Part shown: positions 7,573 through 12,721 of the stretch, piece after piece | Layout of the letters: every line of letters begins with the position of its first letter | Numbering within the stretch: the first letter of the stretch is position 1 | Source of the DNA: Pseudomonadota bacterium | GTDB lineage: Bacteria > Pseudomonadota > Gammaproteobacteria > Legionellales > Legionellaceae | Assembly: GCA_021807845.1 (NCBI GenBank) | Contig: JAKBCM010000025.1 | Span: 1-12,721 of the forward strand | Direction: 5' to 3' | Length of the DNA stretch: 12,721 nt | Notes under the pieces: model-generated | Databases searched by the model: none | What the model was told of the DNA's origin: nothing | What the model saw: only the letters and a program-made list of their open reading frames with translations | Position numbers and translations under genes: made by a program

Positions 7573-7601
7573 ACCCTAGCATCTACCTCAGTGAAATTCA
7601 A
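7573..7601 (-). promoter_or_regulatory. Candidate promoter for dsbA2
   Basis: On the minus strand TTGAAT (7601-7596) and TAGGGT (7578-7573) are 17 bases apart, and the -10 box is preceded by TGC, an extended -10 signature. The hexamers are only moderate matches. The site lies in the 69-bp gap downstream of uvrD, consistent with dsbA2 having its own transcript. Confidence 0.3.
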
Positions 7602-7608
7602 GGAGGAT

Positions 7609-9768
7609 TTAGGATACCGTCAAATTCGCATAGGCCAGCACCAACCACTTGCTATCATGGTCAACAAATTTCACTTGAACTCGAGTATGAGCCCCCTCCC
7701 CTTCTACCGCTAATATCACTCCTTGGCCAAACTTAGGATGGACAACATTTTGTCCCAACCGTAAACCCGAGTCTGTTTCGGATTTAGATGCAACCGTATG
7801 ACTCTTGGGCGCCTGATAGTGTGCTTTTGGGCGTACTTCATCGAACAACTCTCGAGGTATTTCACTTAAAAATCGAGATGGCCTATGGTATTCCTCCCGT
7901 CCATATTGTCGACGTACTTCAGCAAAAGACATCACTAACCTCTCCATGGCTCTTGTCATGCCCACATAGCAAAGACGTCGTTCTTCTTCGAGACGCGAAG
8001 GTTCTTCTATTGATTGTTTCCCTGGAAATACACCCTCTTCCAAGCCAACCAAAAACACCAAAGGAAATTCAAGTCCTTTCGCTGCATGGAGAGTCATCAG
8101 ATGGACGTGGCGTTCATATTGTTCAGCTTGCATTTCCCCTGCCTCTAAAGACGCATAAGCCAAAAATGCCATAAGGATGGGCAATGACTCTTCCTCATCT
8201 TCATCATAACGAAACTGGGTGGCCGCATTGACCAATTCCTGTAAATTTTCTAGCCTAGATTCAGATTTGTCTCCTTTTTCTTTGGCAAAATGAGCTTCCA
8301 ATCCGCTCATCCTTATCACTTCCTTGATTTGCTCCTCCAACGGACATGAAGCGGTTTGACTTTTTAATTGCCGGATAAGATCGATAAATTGTGCTAACGC
8401 ACTGAGAGCTCGCGTAGGTAATTGCCCTTCTATTAACAATTGCTCTGCGGCATCCCACATAGACATTTGTTGACTACGTGAACGATGTCGCAACTCCTCT
8501 AAGGTTTTTTCACCAATACCCCGAGCAGGGAAATTAATCACGCGTTCAAACGCTGTATCATCTTTTGGATTAGCCAAGAGACGTAAATAAGCGAGCGTAT
8601 CTTTGATTTCTGAACGTTCATAAAAGCGCATCCCACCGTGAATGCGATAGGCAATCCCTGCGCGCAATAATGCCTCTTCTAGCACCCGTGATTGTGCGTT
8701 AGAGCGATACAAAATAGCAATTTTATCAGCATCATATCCTGACTCCATAGCCAGGAGAATACGATCGCTCACAAAACGTGCTTCGTCCAACTCGTTAAAC
8801 GCACTATAAAGAAGGATTTTTTCGCCCTTTTTGCTCTCTGTCCATAGATCTTTCCCCATGCGTGAACGATTATTGATGATCAATGCGTTTGCGGCATTTA
8901 ATATCGTGGATGTAGAGCGATAGTTCTGTTCCAAACGAATGATTTCTGTATGATTGAAATCGCGAGAAAATCGTTGAATATTTTCAATTTTTGCCCCTCG
9001 CCACCCGTAAATTGATTGATCATCATCACCAACTGCCATCACCGTCATACTCGTGCCTGCCAATAATCTGATCCAAGCATATTGAATGGTATTGGTATCT
9101 TGAAATTCATCCACCAAGATCGCCTGAAACCGTTGTTGATACTGTGAAAGAATATGCGGATTATCTCGCAACAACTCATGACTTCTGAGTAAAATTTCAG
9201 CAAAATCAATCACGCCTGCAGCTTGGCATGCATCTTCATAAGCTTTATAAATGCGCTGTAAAGTGCGACTAGGGCCATAAGAGCTGACATGAACATGGCT
9301 TGCACGTAAGCCTTCATCTTTATTGCTATTAATGAAAGATTGGGCTTGTTTGACCGGCCATTGGTCGATATCTAAATTCAAAGAGGTGATCACACGTTTC
9401 AGCAATCGTGCTTGATCTTCACTATCAAGAATATGAAAATGTTCAGGCAGTCGTGCTTCAAGATAATGCCTGCGTAATAGGCGATGACACAAGCCATGAA
9501 ACGTCCCCACCCATAACCCTTGTATCGGACAAGAAAGCAACTGGCTAAGACGAGACTTCATTTCACCAGCCGCTTTGTTGGTAAAGGTCACCGCTAATAT
9601 CGCATGAGGAGATAAGTGAAGAACCTCCACCAACCATGCAATGCGACTCACCAAAACTCGAGTTTTACCACTGCCAGCGCCTGCCAATACCAGAGCGTTT
9701 CCCGCAGGTAGTGTTACAGCAAGCTGTTGCTGTTCATTCAATCCTTCCAACCATAGTGCATTCGTCAT
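7609..9768 (-). CDS. uvrD: DNA helicase II UvrD
   Basis: UvrD is an SF1A 3'-5' DNA helicase that removes the incised oligonucleotide in nucleotide excision repair and unwinds nicked strands in mismatch repair. All motifs are present in the 719-aa product (E. coli 720): GLNEQQQLAV (9-18) Q-motif, AGAGSGKT (29-36) Walker A, TFTNKAA (61-67), LVDEFQDTN (218-226), VGDDDQSIYGWRGA (246-259), LEQNYRS (279-285), LMTLHAAKGLEF (557-568) and EERRLCYVGMTRA (595-607). The C-terminal Tudor-like domain (about 669-717, with VVHPKFGQGVIL) is intact, which favours UvrD over Rep. The frame extends to a TTG at 9780, but the ATG at 9768 gives the usual N-terminus and has GGGA six bases upstream. Confidence 0.95.
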   Translation of the reverse strand: MTNALWLEGLNEQQQLAVTLPAGNALVLAGAGSGKTRVLVSRIAWLVEVLHLSPHAILAVTFTNKAAGEMKSRLSQLLSCPIQGLWVGTFHGLCHRLLRRHYLEARLPEHFHILDSEDQARLLKRVITSLNLDIDQWPVKQAQSFINSNKDEGLRASHVHVSSYGPSRTLQRIYKAYEDACQAAGVIDFAEILLRSHELLRDNPHILSQYQQRFQAILVDEFQDTNTIQYAWIRLLAGTSMTVMAVGDDDQSIYGWRGAKIENIQRFSRDFNHTEIIRLEQNYRSTSTILNAANALIINNRSRMGKDLWTESKKGEKILLYSAFNELDEARFVSDRILLAMESGYDADKIAILYRSNAQSRVLEEALLRAGIAYRIHGGMRFYERSEIKDTLAYLRLLANPKDDTAFERVINFPARGIGEKTLEELRHRSRSQQMSMWDAAEQLLIEGQLPTRALSALAQFIDLIRQLKSQTASCPLEEQIKEVIRMSGLEAHFAKEKGDKSESRLENLQELVNAATQFRYDEDEEESLPILMAFLAYASLEAGEMQAEQYERHVHLMTLHAAKGLEFPLVFLVGLEEGVFPGKQSIEEPSRLEEERRLCYVGMTRAMERLVMSFAEVRRQYGREEYHRPSRFLSEIPRELFDEVRPKAHYQAPKSHTVASKSETDSGLRLGQNVVHPKFGQGVILAVEGEGAHTRVQVKFVDHDSKWLVLAYANLTVS

Positions 9769-9796
9769 GCATATTCCCAAAAAATAAAATCAGCAC

Positions 9797-9825
9797 ATTA
9801 TCTTTCATTCATGAGTCAATGCAAA
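9797..9825 (-). promoter_or_regulatory. Candidate sigma70 promoter for uvrD
   Basis: On the minus strand TTTGCA (9825-9820) and GATAAT (9802-9797) are 17 bases apart, matching consensus at four and five of six positions. It lies between the terminator of the upstream small gene and the uvrD start, giving a leader of about 20 bases. No LexA box was recognised. Confidence 0.35.
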
Positions 9826-9833
9826 GGGAACCT

Positions 9834-9863
9834 AAAAAAAAACCCGGGTCATCAAACCCGGGT
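9834..9863 (-). terminator. Rho-independent terminator of the small exported-protein gene
   Basis: Read on the minus strand, ACCCGGGT (9863-9856), a six-base loop and ACCCGGGT (9849-9842) form an eight-base-pair GC-rich stem followed directly by a nine-T tract (9842-9834). It begins 20 bases after the stop codon at 9883 and insulates uvrD from upstream transcription. Confidence 0.92.
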
Positions 9864-9882
9864 GTGATTTACAGCTGTATGA

Positions 9883-10122
9883 TCAATAACAACGTTGAAC
9901 ACCCCAACGGTTATACCAGCATCTTCCATGGTAACCATGGAAACCATGTGCCCATCTCCCTGGATAATTATGTACACAATTACCCCATCCAGTTCTATGC
10001 CATCCAAATCCGCAACCATTGGCAGCATTAGCTGTAGATGTATAACTGACGGATAACCCTATCACTCCAGCTATCATAACGGCCTGCAATAACCCTGAAA
10101 AACGCAACTTGCGTGTATTCAT
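9883..10122 (-). CDS. Small exported Cys/Gly/Trp/His-rich protein, GCG_CRPN-like
   Basis: A 79-aa precursor with a clear signal peptide: basic start (MNTRKLRF), hydrophobic core (about 11-25) and likely cleavage at ANA|AN (33/34). The predicted 46-aa mature peptide has four cysteines (37, 49, 68, 78), many Gly, Trp, His, Tyr and Arg residues, and no acidic residue. NGCGFGWHRTGWGNCVHN (35-52) resembles the GCG...CRPN pattern of small secreted proteins known by that motif name, here with CVHN in place of CRPN; this match is from memory. Function is unknown; two disulfides are possible, perhaps formed by the Dsb system. It has all signals of independent expression: AAGGAGGA four bases before the ATG, a candidate promoter and a strong terminator. 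Confidence 0.82.
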   Translation of the reverse strand: MNTRKLRFSGLLQAVMIAGVIGLSVSYTSTANAANGCGFGWHRTGWGNCVHNYPGRWAHGFHGYHGRCWYNRWGVQRCY

Positions 10123-10126
10123 GGTA

Positions 10127-10134
10127 TCCTCCTT
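10127..10134 (-). promoter_or_regulatory. Strong ribosome-binding site of the small exported-protein gene
   Basis: On the minus strand AAGGAGGA, a near-perfect anti-16S match, ends four bases before ATG 10122. It confirms the start and suggests efficient translation. Confidence 0.8.
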
Positions 10135-10175
10135 AATGTTAGTTTATGCATTACACAGAGCAATTATAGTACACA

Positions 10176-10203
10176 ATTATAAATAAATTTATTTTATGAT
10201 CAA
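10176..10203 (-). promoter_or_regulatory. Candidate sigma70 promoter for the small exported-protein gene
   Basis: On the minus strand TTGATC (10203-10198) and a perfect TATAAT (10181-10176) are 16 bases apart. A second TATAAT lies at 10168-10163 without a good -35. The site overlaps two symmetric sequences: TGATC-N7-GATCA (10197-10213) and the 14-bp palindrome AAATAAATTTATTT (10181-10194). Confidence 0.5.
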
Positions 10204-10213
10204 TAATAGATCA
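10197..10213. promoter_or_regulatory. Inverted repeat TGATC-N7-GATCA in a divergent promoter region
   Basis: Two five-base arms (10197-10201 and 10209-10213) flank seven bases and overlap the -35 box of the minus-strand gene, upstream of the plus-strand gene. A dimeric regulator could act on both, but the arms are short and the region is AT-rich. Confidence 0.2.
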
Positions 10214-10279
10214 ACGACACAATTACAATTTCTTCAGGTACAATAGAATCAACATTGAATATCATAATAGGGATGTTTT

Positions 10280-11239
10280 ATGCACACGCTCTACCCTGCT
10301 ATCAAACCCTACATCACCCATGAATTTTCTGTCGGTAAACCTCATGTTCTGTACATCGAAGAGACGGGAAATCCAAAAGGTATGCCGGTTATTGTACTCC
10401 ATCCAGGGCCTGGCGCAGGGGGAGATGTTCAACTACGTCGCTTTTTTGATCCAGAACATTATCGTATCATCATTTTTGATCAGCGTGGTTGTGGGCGCTC
10501 TACTCCTCATGCTGAATTAAAACACAACAACACTGAAGCACTCATCGATGACATTGATGCCATCAGAGACTATTTAAATATCGACAGTTTTGTACTTTTT
10601 GGTGGTGGTTGGGGTTCTTTACTTGCCCTTCTATATGCTGAGCGTTTTCCTCAACAAATCAAAGCATTATTGTTGCATCAAATCTATTTAGGCAGAAAAG
10701 AAGACATCCTGTGGTTTTACAATAAAGGCGCTCGTCAAATCTATCCCGATTATTGGCAAGAGTTCATCAGTGGTATTCCTTTGAATGAACTCAATGACAT
10801 CCCAGCTTATTACAGTAAATGCTTACAGGGATCAAATGAACTGCTGCGGATGGCTAGTGCTAAAAACTGGGCTTTATGGCAAGCTCGTTGCAGCAGCTTA
10901 CAACCTCATGTCAATGTCATTGATCAATATAGCGACCCTCATTTTGCGCTTGGATTGGCAACCATTGAGTCTCATTTCATTCAACATCAGTATTTTATCA
11001 ATGATGATCAAATCATTAACAATACCCACAGGATTCGCCATATCCCTTGTTATCTGATTCACGGACGATATGATATGGTCTGTCCCTTAGCAGGTGCTTG
11101 GCAACTTTATCAATCATTACCTGCTTCTCAGATCCGTATCGTGCGTGATGCCGGCCATTCAGACAGAGAAGCTGGCATCATCGATGCGCTTATTATTGCC
11201 AGCATGGATATTTTACGATTAGAATCCGAAGCATGTTAG
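10280..11239 (+). CDS. Proline iminopeptidase homologue lacking the catalytic serine (probable pseudoenzyme)
   Basis: A 319-aa alpha/beta-hydrolase clearly of the proline iminopeptidase (Pip, peptidase S33) family, full length from MHTLYPAIKPY to the C-terminal helix. Family landmarks are FDQRGCGRSTPH (66-77), YLGRKEDILWFY (136-147), HGRYDMVCP (261-269, Asp265) and AGHSDREAGI (291-300, His293). The nucleophile elbow, GGSWGS in active enzymes, reads GGGWGS (108-113), so the serine expected at 110 is Gly. The oxyanion motif HGGPG reads HPGPG (41-45), and the Glu after the WxxW segment is Gln201. The frame has no stops or frameshifts and keeps Asp and His, so it appears maintained without ordinary peptidase activity. 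AGGGA (10269-10273) lies six bases before the ATG; TACAAT (10239-10244) is a possible -10 without a good -35. A sequencing error in one codon is the main alternative. Confidence 0.9.
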   Translation: MHTLYPAIKPYITHEFSVGKPHVLYIEETGNPKGMPVIVLHPGPGAGGDVQLRRFFDPEHYRIIIFDQRGCGRSTPHAELKHNNTEALIDDIDAIRDYLNIDSFVLFGGGWGSLLALLYAERFPQQIKALLLHQIYLGRKEDILWFYNKGARQIYPDYWQEFISGIPLNELNDIPAYYSKCLQGSNELLRMASAKNWALWQARCSSLQPHVNVIDQYSDPHFALGLATIESHFIQHQYFINDDQIINNTHRIRHIPCYLIHGRYDMVCPLAGAWQLYQSLPASQIRIVRDAGHSDREAGIIDALIIASMDILRLESEAC

Positions 11240-11263
11240 GAGAAAAGTCATTTTCGACAGGCC

Positions 11264-12682
11264 CTAATACTCCACCCGAATGTTAAGAAACTGCCATGGA
11301 TCGCTGTGATCCATTTTTTCTACAAACAATTGCTCTCTGTTTTGCAAAGGACTCCACTCCGAATAAACACCCCCAACCTTACCTAAATAAGGCCGCGCAA
11401 TGTTCATGATATAATCATCATCAATATCTTCGGGTTCAACCACCCCTCTGTTTGGATGCTCGATAGCCCAAATGACCCCAGCAATCACCCCAATGGCCAC
11501 TTGAAGGCTGGTGGCGTTATGATAAGGGACATGTTTGCGTGCTTCTTCTATAGAAAGTTCAGAACCATACCAATAAGCTCCTTTTTTATTCCCCAAGAGC
11601 AAAACACCTAAAGCATCTATACCATGGATAATTTCATTAAAAATGATGTGCTTTTTATGTTGCGGAGTCCATTCTTTACCAAATAATTCATAAAGAGAAA
11701 GAATAGCATCAGGACAAGGTACATAGGCATAATGTACAGTAGGTCGATAACAAATATCGTCTTTATCTTTCAAAGTTAAATAGTTTGCAATAGAGATGGA
11801 CTCTGCGTGGGGAATTAAAAATCCATGTTGTGGACCACAACTAGGCGTCCAAGTTCTCACTCGAATACTTGCCCCCGGACGCTCGAGATAAATAGCGCAT
11901 TTCTCTCCAAATTCATGGTGATGAGCATCCTGTGGCCAATGACGCTCATGAGTTCCCCATCCTAACTCTGCAGGTTGTACGCACTCACTGAGAAATCCAT
12001 CAACTGACCACGTATTGATAAAAGTTCCCTGTGCCTTTGGTTCTTTGGTCGTTTGTGTATCATGCTCAGCAATTTGTATCACTTTTACGCCGAGTGTATT
12101 CGCAAGACTGGCCCATTGTGCTGAAGTGTTGGGTCGTGCTTGGCTGAGTCCCTGATCAAGAGCCATAGTCCATAAAGCTTGTTTCATGAAGTGTGATACA
12201 AGCCCTGGATTTGCCCCATGAGTGATAACAGCAGTAGGCTTCCCATCCTTTTTAAGACTGAGCGCTAAATGGCGAAGCGCGTAATTCGTACGTGATCCCA
12301 AAGGTAATTTTTGATCGACATAACCACCGGCCCAAGGTTCTGTACAGGTATCAATATAAAGTGCGCCTTTTCTCTGACAGAGTTTTATCAAATCAACACT
12401 TGCAATATCTACCGATAAATTGAGTAAAAAATCACCCTCTTGCAACTGATTACCAAGCATATCTTCGTAATTCTGTTGTTTAATTTCAATGACTTGCAGA
12501 GAAACACCCAATGCACGAGCAATGGCTAGTCCGTCCTCATTCTTACTGATGATAGTCACCTGTGACGTAGGTATATTGAGATGATGAAACATCATTTGCA
12601 ACACTGACTGACCAACACTACCAAATCCAAGGATGATCATTTTCTTGGAATAATCAACCCTATGTTTATGGATCTTACTCAT
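11264..12682 (-). CDS. hss: Homospermidine synthase
   Basis: This enzyme joins two putrescine units, or putrescine and spermidine, with NAD+ as prosthetic redox cofactor, giving sym-homospermidine, a major polyamine in some bacteria including Legionella. The 472-aa product matches the bacterial family length (about 475-480). It shows the NAD-binding ILGFGSVGQS (17-26), DTCTEPW (111-117) and HGANPGLVSHF (155-165) near the active site, IAEHDTQ (204-210), ELGWGTHE (239-246) and a conserved C-terminal part (EDIDDDYIMNIARPYLG, 418-434). The frame extends to a TTG at 12700, but the ATG at 12682 has AGGA (12689-12692) six bases upstream and is preferred. It converges on the iminopeptidase homologue with a 24-bp gap and no evident terminator. 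Its promoter lies beyond the right edge. Confidence 0.93.
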   Translation of the reverse strand: MSKIHKHRVDYSKKMIILGFGSVGQSVLQMMFHHLNIPTSQVTIISKNEDGLAIARALGVSLQVIEIKQQNYEDMLGNQLQEGDFLLNLSVDIASVDLIKLCQRKGALYIDTCTEPWAGGYVDQKLPLGSRTNYALRHLALSLKKDGKPTAVITHGANPGLVSHFMKQALWTMALDQGLSQARPNTSAQWASLANTLGVKVIQIAEHDTQTTKEPKAQGTFINTWSVDGFLSECVQPAELGWGTHERHWPQDAHHHEFGEKCAIYLERPGASIRVRTWTPSCGPQHGFLIPHAESISIANYLTLKDKDDICYRPTVHYAYVPCPDAILSLYELFGKEWTPQHKKHIIFNEIIHGIDALGVLLLGNKKGAYWYGSELSIEEARKHVPYHNATSLQVAIGVIAGVIWAIEHPNRGVVEPEDIDDDYIMNIARPYLGKVGGVYSEWSPLQNREQLFVEKMDHSDPWQFLNIRVEY

Positions 12683-12688
12683 GTGATT

Positions 12689-12692
12689 TCCT
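12689..12692 (-). promoter_or_regulatory. Ribosome-binding site that fixes the hss start
   Basis: AGGA on the minus strand, six bases before ATG 12682. It lies inside the frame extended to TTG 12700 and so favours the shorter protein. Confidence 0.6.
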
Positions 12693-12721
12693 ATGACCAA
12701 TTTAACTTAATAACTTATCTT

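Noticed and set aside
7788..8174. 128-codon plus-strand open frame inside uvrD
   Set aside because: Antisense shadow of the conserved C-terminal part of UvrD, with no recognisable product.
9636..10031. 131-codon plus-strand open frame
   Set aside because: It crosses the uvrD 5' end, a strong terminator and the small exported gene in antisense; its residues reflect those features.
10280..11239. Iminopeptidase homologue as a decaying pseudogene
   Set aside because: The frame is full length without stops or frameshifts, has a good ribosome-binding site and keeps most family motifs; a maintained pseudoenzyme fits better.
345..12686. Repeated 10-mer ACTCATGTGA at 345-354, 2171-2180 and 12677-12686
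   Set aside because: Contexts differ (one overlaps the hss start codon), and about one such triple 10-mer is expected by chance in a window this size counting both strands.
1..12721. CRISPR arrays, tRNA or rRNA genes, insertion sequences, phage genes, toxin-antitoxin pairs
   Set aside because: No regularly spaced repeats, no cloverleaf or rRNA motifs, and no transposase, integrase or toxin-like product seen on either strand.

Overview
The window reads as ordinary chromosome of a moderately AT-rich gammaproteobacterium, most likely of the Legionellales. This is inferred from the protein families: a Com1/DsbA2-type periplasmic thiol oxidoreductase, homospermidine synthase, split glycyl-tRNA synthetase, RsmJ, a PA3496-like small protein, and an orphan membrane/coiled-coil protein of the kind common in that order. 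No tRNA, rRNA, CRISPR array or insertion sequence was seen.

Layout. Positions 1-446 hold at most the edge of a minus-strand reading frame, then a non-coding stretch with a 92-bp inverted-repeat element (144-235), a perfect 16-bp palindrome (335-350) and a candidate promoter. A 509-aa unrecognised membrane protein follows on the plus strand (447-1976), then a 54-aa PA3496-like protein (2195-2359). Positions 2381-6600 are a compact minus-strand operon, transcribed glyQ-glyS-gmhB-rsmJ, with every junction overlapping. Beyond it on the same strand, with their own upstream gaps, lie a dsbA2-like gene (6766-7539), uvrD (7609-9768) and a tiny exported Cys/Gly/Trp-rich protein (9883-10122) with a textbook rho-independent terminator. 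A plus-strand proline-iminopeptidase homologue (10280-11239) is divergent from the small exported protein and convergent with homospermidine synthase (11264-12682, minus).

How the genes relate. Most are housekeeping: glycyl-tRNA charging, 16S rRNA methylation, ADP-heptose supply for LPS, DNA repair, periplasmic disulfide chemistry and polyamine synthesis. The accessory signal is at the left, in the orphan 447-1976 protein and its upstream region, and in the iminopeptidase homologue. That protein is full length but has Gly where the family has its catalytic Ser (residue 110) and differs at other active-site positions, so it looks like a maintained pseudoenzyme. I see no clearly new multi-gene system. 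The best leads are the pseudoenzyme, the orphan membrane protein with a possible PmrA-like half-site, the palindromic element and the small exported protein.
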